Source of the DNA: DASZPL01 sp035550315 | GTDB lineage: Bacteria; Actinomycetota; Actinomycetes; JAFAQI01 | Assembly: GCA_035550315.1 (NCBI GenBank) | Contig: DASZPL010000074.1 | Span: 1 to 15,352, forward strand | Direction: 5' to 3' | DNA length: 15,352 bases | In this document: one piece after another, positions 1 to 7,905 of the stretch | Position numbering within the stretch: position 1 is the first letter of the stretch | Layout of the letters: every line of letters starts with the position of its first letter | Position numbers and translations under genes: made by a program | The notes under the pieces: model-generated | The model's input: only the letters and a program-made list of their open reading frames with translations | Databases searched by the model: none | Told to the model about the DNA's origin: nothing

Positions 1-236
1 GCTGCGCGATCCCCTCGCAACGCTGCGACGCCGACCATACGATCGCTCACGCCCGCGGCGGCGGCACCGACCCGGACAACCTACGGCCCCGCTGCCGCCG
101 CCACCACCGATGCAAAACCCACACCGACTGGCAAGTCCTGCGCAACCCCGACGGCACCACCACCTGGATCACCCCCGGCGGCTACCACCGCACCTTCCCA
201 CCCACCCGACTCGCCGGAGATGAGCCTGGTGGGTAG
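1..236 (+). CDS. HNH endonuclease, C-terminal end (DUF222/HNH type), partial
   Basis: The reading frame enters from the left edge (first full codon at position 3) and stops at TAG 234-236, giving 77 residues. It contains a typical HNH core: a CDADH segment carrying the first histidine, a DPDNL segment with the asparagine, and a CRRHHRCK segment with the last histidine. Arrangement and spacing match the C-terminal HNH module of the large actinobacterial DUF222/13E12-repeat family, whose N-terminal part would lie outside the window. HNH modules bind one divalent metal and cut or nick DNA; the biological role of this family is not established. The 3' end overlaps the annotated start of the downstream AlkB gene by 17 nt. 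The family assignment rests only on the HNH end. Confidence 0.8.
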   Translation, partial: CAIPSQRCDADHTIAHARGGGTDPDNLRPRCRRHHRCKTHTDWQVLRNPDGTTTWITPGGYHRTFPPTRLAGDEPGG

Positions 237-912
237 CGGGCCGGCGAACGTGCAATGGCAGCCGTCGCTGCTTGATGGCGGTACGCCGCAGATCGACGTG
301 TCGTACTCAGGGCTGCGCCGGATCGAGCTCGATGAGTTCTCCTGGGTCGACTACTGCCCTGGGTGGCTGGCCGGCGCCGACGAGGCGTTTGAGCAGCTGG
401 CGGCGACCGCGCGATGGCAACAACGGATCGTCACGATGTGGGAGCACCGGGTGCCGGAGCCACGGCTGACGGCCGGCTGGTCGACCGACGGCAGCGACGC
501 GCCGGCGCTGTTGCGCATGTTGTGCGGTCCGTTGTCCGAGCGCTACGGCGTCGAGTTCGACCGGGTCTGGGTCAACCTCTACCGCGACGGCCGCGACAGC
601 GTTGCGTGGCACGGCGACCGTAACCGCCACGTCATCACCAACCCGCTGGTAGCGACCGTCTCGCTCGGCGCCCGTCGCCGGTTCCTGCTGCGCAAGCGCG
701 GATCGTCGAAGGTCACTCACGTGCTCGAGCCCGGTTGCGGCGACCTGGTCGTGATGGGCGGTGCCTGCCAGGACCGCTGGGAGCACACCGTGCCGAAGAC
801 CGCGAAGGCGGTCGAAGCGCGGATGTCGGTGACGATCCGGCATTCGGAGCCCGCGCCGGGCGAGCGCCGGCTGCGGCGGCCGACGTCGACCGCGCCCGGC
901 CATGTCTGGTGA
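220..912 (+). CDS. alkB: AlkB-family 2-oxoglutarate/Fe(II)-dependent dioxygenase
   Basis: This 230-residue protein has the jelly-roll dioxygenase signature. The iron ligands are visible as H131 and D133 in WHGD and H189 in WEHTVPK; R201 and R207 in RMSVTIRH are the expected 2-oxoglutarate and core arginines. The segment NLYRDGRDSVAWHGD is characteristic of AlkB proteins, which oxidatively demethylate alkylated bases such as 1-methyladenine and 3-methylcytosine in DNA or RNA. The start is uncertain: the GGAG at 216-219 abuts ATG 220, whereas GTG 229 in the same frame lies 9 nt downstream of it and is better spaced; GTG 250 is another option. The overlap with the HNH gene suggests coupled expression. 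The last roughly 20 residues are Arg/Pro-rich and probably disordered. Confidence 0.9.
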   Translation: MSLVGSGPANVQWQPSLLDGGTPQIDVSYSGLRRIELDEFSWVDYCPGWLAGADEAFEQLAATARWQQRIVTMWEHRVPEPRLTAGWSTDGSDAPALLRMLCGPLSERYGVEFDRVWVNLYRDGRDSVAWHGDRNRHVITNPLVATVSLGARRRFLLRKRGSSKVTHVLEPGCGDLVVMGGACQDRWEHTVPKTAKAVEARMSVTIRHSEPAPGERRLRRPTSTAPGHVW

Positions 913-1642
913 TCACGGGTCACAGACAATGGACGGGATGAGCGCCGTCGACGAGCCCCGCGAATACCGCCAGCATCGCTTCAAAATGCCCCCGGGCGCC
1001 GCCGACTTGCTGCTCGTGCGGCATGGCGAGTCGGCACCCGCGCGCGAAGACCGGCCGGCCGCCAAGGTCGAGGGACAGACCGACCCGGAGCTTGCGCCCG
1101 AGGGCCGCGAGCAGGCCGAGCGGCTGGCCGACCGGCTCGCGCTCGAGCACATCGACGCGATCTACGTCACCACGTTGCGGCGTACCGCGGAAACCGCCGC
1201 CCCGCTGGCGGCTCGGCTAGGCATCACACCGCAGATCGAGCCCGACCTGCGCGAGGTCTACCTCGGCGAGTGGGAGGGCGCGACGTTTCGCAAGAACACC
1301 AGCGAGCTGCACCCGATCGCCGTCCAGATGTTCACCGAGCAGCGGTGGGACGTCATTCCCGGCGCGGAGTCGATCGAGTCGCTGCACACCCGGACGAAGG
1401 CCGCGGTCAACCGGATCGCCGCCGCGCACCCGGATCAGCGGGTCGTCGTCGTCGCGCACGGCGGCGTCATCGGCGCCATCATCTCGATGGGAACCGGGGC
1501 CGAGAACTTCGCGTTCATCACGGCCGACAACGCTTCGATCTCGCAAGTCGTCGTCAACGGCGACAGCTGGATGGTGCGGCGGTTCAACGACACCACGCAC
1601 CTCGACCCGGCACTGACATTGACGCCGACGCCGCTGACCTGA
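902..1642 (+). CDS. Histidine phosphatase family protein (phosphoglycerate mutase-like)
   Basis: The 246-residue product has the branch signature LLLVRHGES, with R40 and nucleophile H41, then TLRRTAETA with the conserved Arg93 and VVVVAHGGVIG with the second catalytic His186. E117 in LREVYLGEWEG is a likely acid residue. These enzymes remove phosphate through a phosphohistidine intermediate. The substrate cannot be read from sequence; family members act on sugar phosphates, nucleotides, cobalamin precursors or proteins, and many are labelled phosphoglycerate mutase without having that activity. ATG 902 overlaps the alkB end by 11 nt; ATG 929 and ATG 938 are in-frame alternatives, and none has a strong Shine-Dalgarno sequence. 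The next gene starts 12 nt after the stop, so the two are probably co-transcribed. Confidence 0.88.
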   Translation: MSGDHGSQTMDGMSAVDEPREYRQHRFKMPPGAADLLLVRHGESAPAREDRPAAKVEGQTDPELAPEGREQAERLADRLALEHIDAIYVTTLRRTAETAAPLAARLGITPQIEPDLREVYLGEWEGATFRKNTSELHPIAVQMFTEQRWDVIPGAESIESLHTRTKAAVNRIAAAHPDQRVVVVAHGGVIGAIISMGTGAENFAFITADNASISQVVVNGDSWMVRRFNDTTHLDPALTLTPTPLT

Positions 1643-1654
1643 TCGGGTAGCGCG

Positions 1655-2389
1655 GTGCCCAACACCACCTATCCCGCTTCGGTCGGAACTTTGCGCGGTT
1701 ATCTCGCGACCCCGGACGGCACCGGACCATGGCCCGGAGTCGTCGTCATCCACGAAGCGTTCGGACTGACTGACGACATCCGGCGGCAGGCCGACCGGTT
1801 CGCCGCCGAGGGTTACCTAGCGTTCGCGCCGGACCTCTACTCCTACGGGTTCGCACCGAAGTGCCTGGTCGCCACGATGCGGGTCATGTTCCGCGGCGGT
1901 GGCGGCCGCGCCGTCGATGACATCGAAGCCGCGCGCGCCTTCCTGGTCGCGCGGGATGACTGCACCGGCAAGGTCGGCGTCGCCGGATTCTGCATGGGCG
2001 GTGCGTTCGCCATCCTCGCGGCGACCCGAGGCTTTGACGCGGCCGCGCCGAACTACGGGCTGGTCCCGAAGGACGCCGAGACGGCGCTGCGGGGTGCCTG
2101 CGCAACGGTCGGTTCGTACGGCGCCAAGGACACCGGGCTGCGCGGCTCGGCGCAGCGACTGGAGCGGGCGCTGACCAACCTGGGCATCGACCATGACGTC
2201 AAGGAGTACCCGAACGCCGGCCACGGCTTCATGACCGAACACACCGGCAACTGGTGGTGGGCCGAGCGGATCCCGATGATGGGGTACGTCGAGGACGCCG
2301 CCGACGACGCGTGGTCGCGGATGTTCGCGTTCTTCGGCAAGCACCTTGGCGGTGCTACCGGGTCAGGTTCCGACGCGACCCCGGCGTGA
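1655..2389 (+). CDS. Dienelactone hydrolase family protein
   Basis: This 244-residue alpha/beta hydrolase shows the dienelactone hydrolase triad: nucleophilic C113 in GFCMGG, D159 in GSYGAKD and H190 in NAGHGFM. E34 in IHEAFGL matches the glutamate that holds the resting cysteine in this family. The reference reaction is hydrolysis of dienelactone to maleylacetate in chlorocatechol breakdown, but most family members lack pathway neighbours and hydrolyse other esters or lactones; no aromatic-degradation gene is present here, so the substrate is open. The start is GTG 1655, 12 nt after the histidine phosphatase stop. The 3' end runs 27 bp into the convergent permease gene, so the final codons (a Gly/Ser/Thr-rich tail) are read on both strands. 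Confidence 0.9.
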   Translation: MPNTTYPASVGTLRGYLATPDGTGPWPGVVVIHEAFGLTDDIRRQADRFAAEGYLAFAPDLYSYGFAPKCLVATMRVMFRGGGGRAVDDIEAARAFLVARDDCTGKVGVAGFCMGGAFAILAATRGFDAAAPNYGLVPKDAETALRGACATVGSYGAKDTGLRGSAQRLERALTNLGIDHDVKEYPNAGHGFMTEHTGNWWWAERIPMMGYVEDAADDAWSRMFAFFGKHLGGATGSGSDATPA

Positions 2390-3661
2390 CAGCGCGTCGA
2401 CGGTCACCGCGGCGATGAGCACCAGCGCCGTCACCATCAGTTGCGACGCTGCGTTGAGCCCGATCAGGCTCATGCCGTTGTAGATCGTCGCGATGATTAG
2501 CCCACCGAGCACGGCGTGCATCATCCGGCCTCGCCCGCCGAACAGGCTGGTCCCGCCGATCACCGCCGCGGCGACGGCGTACAACACGTAGTTGCCGCCG
2601 TCGACGTCGCTCGAGATCGAGCCGAGCTGCGACAGGTAGACCACGCCGGCCAGCCCAGCCGTGAAACCGGTGAGCACGAATGCCAGCCAGCGCACCCGGC
2701 CGAGGCTGACGCCGGCGCGCCGGGCGGCTTCGGCGTTGCCGCCGATCGCGTAGACATAGCGGCCGTAGCGCGTGCGGCTCAGTAACACCGTGTAGATGAC
2801 CAGGATCACGATCACGATCGGGACGATCCAGGGCATCCCTTCGAGCACGACCAGCCGGCCACGGTTGTGGTTGCAGATCAAGACGGTGACGACACCCGCG
2901 ATTGTCAGCAGGCCGACCTTGACGGCGGTCAACGACCACGGGGGAGCGGTCAGGCCTTTGGCGCGGCGGCGGGCGTTGCGCAGCACGCTCAGCGCGGCGA
3001 ATCCGGCGACCGCCACGATCATCACGATCCACCCAGCGGCGTTCGACAGCGACCCGTTCTCGAGATCGTTGATGACGTTGTCGATGGGCAGCTGGATGGT
3101 GCCGCCCGTCGCGTGCGTGTCGTGCTGGATCAGGTAGAGCAGCAGTCCCTCGAAGCCGAGCAGGCCGCCGAGGGTGACGACGAACGACGGCAGCCCCAGC
3201 AGCACGATCAGTGCGCCCTGTACGGCGCCGAGCGCCGCACATATCGCGACGCCTGCGAGCGCGGCGAGGACCCAGTTCACGTTGTGAGGTGGCGCGACAA
3301 GCTCCGCCGTGATGGTCGCGCCGATGCCCATCAGGTAGCCCACCGAAAGGTCGATCTCGCCGAGCAAGAGCACGAACACCTCGGCCATGCCGAGCAGCAC
3401 GAACACACCGGCCTGGATGAGCAGGTTGGTGAGGTTCCCGGCGGTCAGGAAGTTCGAGTTCTCGACCTGGAAGATCACGATGATGACGACCAGGCCGACC
3501 AGCACGGGCAGCGCGCCGCTGTCGCCGCTACGCATCCGTTTGCCGACCCCACGCAGGTACTCGCCGAGTGAGTTGACGACCAGTTCGTTGCTAATGGCGA
3601 CTGAGCTCTCGCCCGTGGCGGTGGGCTCCGCGGGCGCCATCTCGGGTGCGTCGGTCGACAT
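2363..3661 (-). CDS. Sugar ABC transporter permease, CUT2 family (XylH-like)
   Basis: This 432-residue membrane protein has about ten hydrophobic segments, starting near residues 52-65 and ending near 405-422, after a hydrophilic cytoplasmic N-terminus of about 50 residues. GEIDLSVG at 101-108 and the coupling-loop segment GGNAEAARRAGV near 307-318 are hallmarks of CUT2 (RbsC/XylH-type) permeases. The length is closer to XylH than to the shorter RbsC. It is the last gene of the four-gene sugar import operon; ATG 3661 lies 5 nt after the ATPase stop and is preceded by AAAGGA at a 9-nt spacing. It would form the membrane channel, probably as a homodimer. The 3' end overlaps the convergent hydrolase gene by 27 bp. 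Confidence 0.93.
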   Translation of the reverse strand: MSTDAPEMAPAEPTATGESSVAISNELVVNSLGEYLRGVGKRMRSGDSGALPVLVGLVVIIVIFQVENSNFLTAGNLTNLLIQAGVFVLLGMAEVFVLLLGEIDLSVGYLMGIGATITAELVAPPHNVNWVLAALAGVAICAALGAVQGALIVLLGLPSFVVTLGGLLGFEGLLLYLIQHDTHATGGTIQLPIDNVINDLENGSLSNAAGWIVMIVAVAGFAALSVLRNARRRAKGLTAPPWSLTAVKVGLLTIAGVVTVLICNHNRGRLVVLEGMPWIVPIVIVILVIYTVLLSRTRYGRYVYAIGGNAEAARRAGVSLGRVRWLAFVLTGFTAGLAGVVYLSQLGSISSDVDGGNYVLYAVAAAVIGGTSLFGGRGRMMHAVLGGLIIATIYNGMSLIGLNAASQLMVTALVLIAAVTVDALSRRGRVGT

Positions 3662-3666
3662 CCCGG

Positions 3667-4482
3667 TCAGTCCTTTCGTCGGGCCGTTGCGCTTGACCGG
3701 TCGCGCGAACCGGTGGTGATCAGCTGCACCGCTTGCTGCTGGTCGATGTCGCTGACTTGCGCGACGCCGGCGACCCGCCCCAGGAACAAGGCCGTCAGCC
3801 GGTCGGCGACCGCGAACACGTCGTTCAGGTTGTGCGAGATCAACAGCACCGCGACACCGTTGTCCCGGAGCTGCCGGACCAGGTTGAGCACCATCGCGGT
3901 CTGCGAGACGCCCAACGCGGCGGTCGGCTCGTCCATGATCACGAGCTTCGCGTCCTCGAGCACGGCCCGGGCGACCGCAACCGCCTGCCGCTGGCCGCCG
4001 GACAGTGAACCGACCGGCTGCCGGATGGAGCGGACCGTGGTCACGGACAGCTCGCTCAGCGTCTTGCGGGCGGCGAGCTCCATCGACACCTCGTCGAGCA
4101 GGCCGAATCGGCGTAGCTCGCGACCCAGGAACATGTTCTCGACGATGTCCAGATTGTCGGCCAACGCCAGGTCCTGGTACATCGTCGCGATCCCGAGCGC
4201 CGCGGCATCTCGCGGGTTGCGGATGTGGACCTCGCGGCCTTCCCAGAAGATGTGGCCGGCATCCGGCGCCCAGATCCCGGCGACCGTCTTGATCAGCGTC
4301 GACTTGCCGGCACCGTTGTCGCCGACCAGCGCCATGACCTCGCCGGGCTGGACCTCGAGGTCGATGTCGGCGAGCGCCTGGACCGGCCCGAAGTTCTTGC
4401 CGACCTTCGCCAACCGCAGCAGGGGTGCGCCCGCTGGCGCCCGGTCGGTGGACCGGGCGCCAGCAGCCGCTTGATCAGCCAC
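3667..4482 (-). CDS. Sugar ABC transporter ATP-binding protein, single-domain CUT2 type
   Basis: This 271-residue ABC ATPase carries Walker A GDNGAGKST (54-62), Q-loop Q103 in MYQD, signature LSGGQ (160-164), Walker B VIMDEP (181-186) and H-loop H217 in LISHN. It energises the adjacent permease from the cytoplasm. It has one nucleotide-binding domain, whereas classic XylG or RbsA fuse two; single-domain CUT2 ATPases of the FrcA type exist and should work as homodimers. I chose GTG 4482, 2 nt after the upstream stop, because the frame further upstream is only the antisense-free read-through of the binding-protein gene in another frame. An AGGGA about 10 nt ahead lies inside the last codons of the binding-protein gene, which implies translational coupling. 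Confidence 0.92.
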   Translation of the reverse strand: MADQAAAGARSTDRAPAGAPLLRLAKVGKNFGPVQALADIDLEVQPGEVMALVGDNGAGKSTLIKTVAGIWAPDAGHIFWEGREVHIRNPRDAAALGIATMYQDLALADNLDIVENMFLGRELRRFGLLDEVSMELAARKTLSELSVTTVRSIRQPVGSLSGGQRQAVAVARAVLEDAKLVIMDEPTAALGVSQTAMVLNLVRQLRDNGVAVLLISHNLNDVFAVADRLTALFLGRVAGVAQVSDIDQQQAVQLITTGSRDRSSATARRKD

Positions 4483-4484
4483 GA

Positions 4485-5684
4485 TCAGCTGATCCCTGCC
4501 GCCTGGCACGCCGACTGGTACTTCGACGTGCACAGTTCCTTCGCCGTGACGAAGTTGTCGGCGATGACCGTCGACTGCATGTTCTGCGTCGTCACCCACT
4601 GCGGGGTCAGCAGCACGGACGGCATCTTCTTGCCGTTCTCGTTCGGGTTCGCGACCGACCCGTTGACCAGCGACGACGGCGGCGTCTTGCCGGCCCGGGC
4701 AAACAGCGCGACCGCGGCGGCCGCCTGCGCCTCGAGGTAGATCGGCTTATACGCCGTACCGCACTGGTAACCGGACAGGATGTTCTGCAGACCCACCAGG
4801 GTCGCGTCCTGGCCGGTGATCGGGAAGGTCTTGGCCTTGATGCCCTGGTTCTGCAGGTAGGTGATGATCGGCGCGGCGTTCTCGTCGTTCGGGATGATCG
4901 CCGAGTTGACGCCCTTGTGCGCGGTGTACGCGCCCTGGAACTCGGTGAGCGCGGTGTGCGGCGTCCACGTGCCGGCTGGCGTGGCCGCGACCGTCCAGTC
5001 CGAGTTCTGGCTGATCACCGAGTCGTAACCCTGCTGGAACTGTTTCGCGTTGTTGTCCGTCGGGTCACCGGCCATCTCGATCAGGTCCGGCTTGCTGACG
5101 CCCCAGGCCTGCGCGCACTGGCCGAAGCCCTGGCCGATCAGCTTGCCGACCTGCACGTTGTTGAAGCTGATGTAGTACGAGCCGTGGGTGATGCGGTCGT
5201 AGTCGATGACCGCCACGCCGTGCTGCTGTGCCAGCTGCGCGACCCGGCCGCCGGTGCCGGCGTCCTCAGGGTCGATCAGCAGCACGCTGGCGCCGTTGGT
5301 GATCATCGCCTGCGCGTCCGTCACGAACTGGCTGTTGCTGCCGTTCGCGTTCTTGATGCTGTAGTCGGACGAGCTGAGCCCGGCCTGCTGGAAGGCCTTC
5401 TGCAGGTACGGCGCGTCGAACTCGGTGTAGCGAGCCGAGCTGGTGGTGTCCGGCAGGATCACGCCGATCGAGCCCTGGCCGGCCGATGCCAGTGACTTCA
5501 GCTGCGTCATGACAGAGAAGTCGCGGGTGAACGAGTTGATGCCGAGGTTCGGGATGCTCGATGTCGATCCGCTACTACTCGAGGCACTGCCGCCGCCGCT
5601 GCTGCTACTGCCGCAGGCGGCGACGCCGGTCACGATCAGCGCACAGGCGCCGGCCGCAACCGCTTTGGATCGGTTGATGCGCAC
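4485..5684 (-). CDS. Sugar ABC transporter substrate-binding lipoprotein (XylF-like)
   Basis: This 399-residue protein begins with a lipoprotein signal: positive RINRSK, a hydrophobic stretch, and lipobox VAAC with C24 as the lipidated cysteine, followed by a Ser/Gly-rich linker to about residue 44. The remainder is a type I periplasmic binding protein (Peripla_BP_4). The segment VIDYDRITHGSYYISFNN strongly resembles the corresponding part of D-xylose-binding XylF, so a pentose such as xylose is the best guess, though substrate cannot be fixed by eye. The start is GTG 5684, chosen for the strong AAGGAGG 9 nt upstream and because the signal peptide starts there; the frame stays open much further upstream but that part overlaps the regulator gene. 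It would be anchored on the outer face of the membrane. Confidence 0.93.
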   Translation of the reverse strand: MRINRSKAVAAGACALIVTGVAACGSSSSGGGSASSSSGSTSSIPNLGINSFTRDFSVMTQLKSLASAGQGSIGVILPDTTSSARYTEFDAPYLQKAFQQAGLSSSDYSIKNANGSNSQFVTDAQAMITNGASVLLIDPEDAGTGGRVAQLAQQHGVAVIDYDRITHGSYYISFNNVQVGKLIGQGFGQCAQAWGVSKPDLIEMAGDPTDNNAKQFQQGYDSVISQNSDWTVAATPAGTWTPHTALTEFQGAYTAHKGVNSAIIPNDENAAPIITYLQNQGIKAKTFPITGQDATLVGLQNILSGYQCGTAYKPIYLEAQAAAAVALFARAGKTPPSSLVNGSVANPNENGKKMPSVLLTPQWVTTQNMQSTVIADNFVTAKELCTSKYQSACQAAGIS

Positions 5685-5720
5685 TACTTCCTCCTCCTTG
5701 GATGCCGGTTTTGGCCCGGC
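5685..5720 (-). promoter_or_regulatory. Strong ribosome binding site of the binding-protein gene, with small upstream hairpin
   Basis: On the minus strand AAGGAGGAGG lies at 5699-5690, ideally placed before GTG 5684, and it decides that start. Just upstream, 5720-5704 can fold as GCCGG / CCGGC with a 7-nt loop. A hairpin in a 47-nt gap before a highly expressed binding-protein gene could protect the processed mRNA or raise its level relative to the regulator; that part is inference. Confidence 0.6.
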
Positions 5721-5731
5721 GCGGGATGGTG

Positions 5732-6937
5732 CTATCCGGCTGCCTTGAGCACCGTCGACAGCGCGAGCTCGTCGCGCAGGACGAGGGCGAGCGCGCCGAG
5801 CACTTCGGAGCGTTCGCCGAGGTCCGACGTGACGATCTCGACGGTGTTGGCAGCCGCTGGGATTGCGTGCCGGCGCACGATCTCGCGCATCGGCTCGAGC
5901 AGCAGGTCGCCGGTCGCGGCCAGCTCGCCGCCGACGACCACCTTGCTGGGCGCCAGCAGGTTGCACAGGTTGGCGAGCGCCATCCCGACGTACCGTCCGG
6001 CGTCCGCCAGCAACCGGCGGCTGCCCGCGTCGCCGGTCGCGGCCAGCCGGACCAGGTCGTCGATGCTCTCGGCCTCCGGCTGGGTGGCACGCAGCAACGT
6101 GAGCAGCGCCTCCGAGCCGACGAAGCTCTCGAGGCAGCCGCGGTTGCCGCACCGGCAGAGCGCGCCGCGTTCGTCGACCGTGGTGTGGCCGATCTCGCCG
6201 GCGGTGCCGGCCGCGCCGCGGTAGATCCGGCCGCCGAGCACCAGCCCGGCGCCGACGCCGGCGCTGAGCTTCAGGTAGACCAGGTGGTCGCAGCCCCGGC
6301 TGCCGCCCCAAGTGATCTCGGCGAGGGCACCCAGGTTGGCGTCGTTGTCGACGACCACCGGCATGCCGAGCCGGTAGGTCATCGCCTCGGCGGCCGGCAC
6401 TCCCACCCAGCCGGGCAGGATCGCCGACGACCCGACCTCGCCGGACGTCGGGTCGATCGGCGCGGGCAGGCCCATGCCGACGCCGAGCACTTCACCGTGT
6501 GAGGCATCGAGGTCCTCGAGCACCGCCTCGACCCACTCGGCGGCCAGCGCCATCGTCTCGTCGGCGGTGCGCCGCGGTTCGATCGGGCTCATCCGTTCGG
6601 CCAGGATCTGGTGTGACAGGTCGGCCACCGCGACCCGCAGGTGACGATGGTCGAGGTCGATGCCGAGCACCAGCCCGGCGCGGCGGCTGAACTGCACCTC
6701 GGCGACCCGGCGGCCACCCCGCACCTGCTCGGTCACCGACACCACGCCGGCCTCGCGCAGCCCGCCGACGATGTTGAAGATGGTCGCCCGCGACAGGCCG
6801 GTACGCCGGGCCAGCGACGCCTGGCTGGCAGCGCCCTCCCGGGCGAGCACGTCGAGCACGCGTCGCCGGTTGGCGTCGCGCAGGGCGCTGGGCGAGCCGA
6901 CGCCGATCTGCGGCGCCGGACGGCCATGCCGGGTCAC
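5732..6937 (-). CDS. ROK family transcriptional regulator (XylR/NagC-like)
   Basis: This 401-residue protein has an N-terminal winged helix-turn-helix (about residues 20-75, core SQASLARRTGLSRATIFN) fused to a ROK sugar-kinase-like domain. The ROK zinc site is visible as H251, C261, C263 and C268 in GEIGH...CRCGNRGC, and DNDAN (198-202) is in the sugar-binding region. ROK regulators of this architecture are usually repressors released by a sugar or sugar phosphate. It is the first gene of the import operon, 47 nt before the binding-protein gene, so it probably represses its own operon in response to the transported sugar. The start GTG 6937 has AGCAGG about 8 nt upstream. The full length and intact metal site indicate a functional protein. 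Confidence 0.93.
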   Translation of the reverse strand: MTRHGRPAPQIGVGSPSALRDANRRRVLDVLAREGAASQASLARRTGLSRATIFNIVGGLREAGVVSVTEQVRGGRRVAEVQFSRRAGLVLGIDLDHRHLRVAVADLSHQILAERMSPIEPRRTADETMALAAEWVEAVLEDLDASHGEVLGVGMGLPAPIDPTSGEVGSSAILPGWVGVPAAEAMTYRLGMPVVVDNDANLGALAEITWGGSRGCDHLVYLKLSAGVGAGLVLGGRIYRGAAGTAGEIGHTTVDERGALCRCGNRGCLESFVGSEALLTLLRATQPEAESIDDLVRLAATGDAGSRRLLADAGRYVGMALANLCNLLAPSKVVVGGELAATGDLLLEPMREIVRRHAIPAAANTVEIVTSDLGERSEVLGALALVLRDELALSTVLKAAG

Positions 6938-6969
6938 GACGCGGAACCTGCTCGGTTACCGCCGTTCCG

Positions 6970-6980
6970 TCAACAGTTGA
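6970..6980. promoter_or_regulatory. Candidate operator: 11-bp palindrome upstream of the ROK operon
   Basis: TCAACAGTTGA is a perfect inverted repeat (5-bp arms, one central base), centred 38 bp upstream of the ROK start codon within the only intergenic gap of the operon that could hold a promoter (6938-7059). ROK regulators bind short inverted repeats near their own promoters, so this is a plausible operator. The palindrome is short and could be chance; no convincing -10/-35 pair was found beside it. Confidence 0.3.
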
Positions 6981-7059
6981 ACGCAGTGTCCAGGCAAATC
7001 GTTATCGTGCCGTCACCTTTTGGCGGCTCAGCCGTGACCGGCGACGACCGACCGCGACG

Positions 7060-7881
7060 TCACAGGTCGACGTCGACCACAACCGGCGCGTGGTCGCTCG
7101 GCCCCTTGCCCTTGCGGGCGTCGCGGTCGACGTACGCGTCCTTGACCGCGTCGGCGACCGGCCGGCTGGCCAGCACCAGGTCGATCCGCATGCCCATGTT
7201 CTTGTGGAACATCCCGGCGCGGTAGTCCCAGTAGGTGTACGGCGTGTCGTACTTCAACGCCCGCGGGATCAGGTCGTCCAGCCCGAGCGCGCGGATCTCG
7301 GCGAGCGCCCTGCGCTCCGGCTCGCTGACGTGCGTGGACCCGACGAACGCCGCGGGGTCCCATACGTCGCTGTCGGTCGGCGCGATGTTGAAGTCACCGG
7401 TGACCACGAACGGCCGGTCGGCGGCGACCTCGCGGGCGAGCGCGTCGCGCAGCTTCGCTAACCAGTCGAGCTTGTACGGGTAGTGGGGGCTGGCCAGGTC
7501 GCGGCCGTTCGGCACGTAGAGGCACCAGATCCGCAGCGGGCCGCAGGTCGCGCCGACGGCGCGCGCTTCCACCTTCGGCGGCTCGCCGATCAGAGCCGGG
7601 TCGTCCTCGTCCGGCGGCGGTGCGTACGCCGGCTGACCGTCGAAGCCGCGGGTCACGTCGTCGAGCCCGATGCGTGACAGGACCGCGACGCCGTTCCACC
7701 GGCCGTCGCCGTGCGCCGCGACTTCGTAGCCGAGCTCTTCGGCTCGCTCGCTCGGGAAGGCGTCCGTCGTGCATTTCGTCTCTTGCAGGCACAGCACGTC
7801 GGGCTCGGCCAGCTCCAGCCACTCGTTGAGCCGCGGCAGTCGCGCGCCGACCGAGTTGACGTTCCAGGTCGCGATCCGCAC
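7060..7881 (-). CDS. xthA: Exodeoxyribonuclease III
   Basis: The 273-residue product carries the full ExoIII/AP-endonuclease motif set: N7 in TWNVNS, E34 in LQET, Y122 in LYVPNG, D163 and N165 in TGDFNIAP, D234 in MRIDLVL and the D263-H264 pair in PSDHAPV. It cuts 5' to abasic sites and removes 3' blocking groups in base excision repair, and degrades duplex DNA 3' to 5'. Length matches bacterial Xth. The start is GTG 7881 because the conserved MRIATWNVNS N-terminus begins there. It is transcribed away from the adenosine deaminase gene, with only 24 nt between the two start codons, so their promoters must be very close or lie within the neighbouring coding sequences. Confidence 0.94.
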   Translation of the reverse strand: MRIATWNVNSVGARLPRLNEWLELAEPDVLCLQETKCTTDAFPSERAEELGYEVAAHGDGRWNGVAVLSRIGLDDVTRGFDGQPAYAPPPDEDDPALIGEPPKVEARAVGATCGPLRIWCLYVPNGRDLASPHYPYKLDWLAKLRDALAREVAADRPFVVTGDFNIAPTDSDVWDPAAFVGSTHVSEPERRALAEIRALGLDDLIPRALKYDTPYTYWDYRAGMFHKNMGMRIDLVLASRPVADAVKDAYVDRDARKGKGPSDHAPVVVDVDL

Positions 7882-7905
7882 GGCCTCACCATAGGGTTCG
7901 GCGCA

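Noticed and set aside
3931..3945. CCATGATCACG inside the ATPase gene as another copy of the repeat arm
   Set aside because: Only the short CCATGATC core matches and it encodes part of the Walker B motif, so chance explains it.
4425..5495. Long open + strand frame (356 codons) opposite the binding-protein and ATPase genes
   Set aside because: It is Arg/Val/Asp-rich without any recognisable domain and lies antisense to two genes with complete motif sets; such frames arise from the high GC at third codon positions.
5685..6311. N-terminal extension of the binding-protein frame by about 209 codons
   Set aside because: It runs out of frame through the ROK gene; the signal peptide, lipobox and strong Shine-Dalgarno fix the start at 5684.
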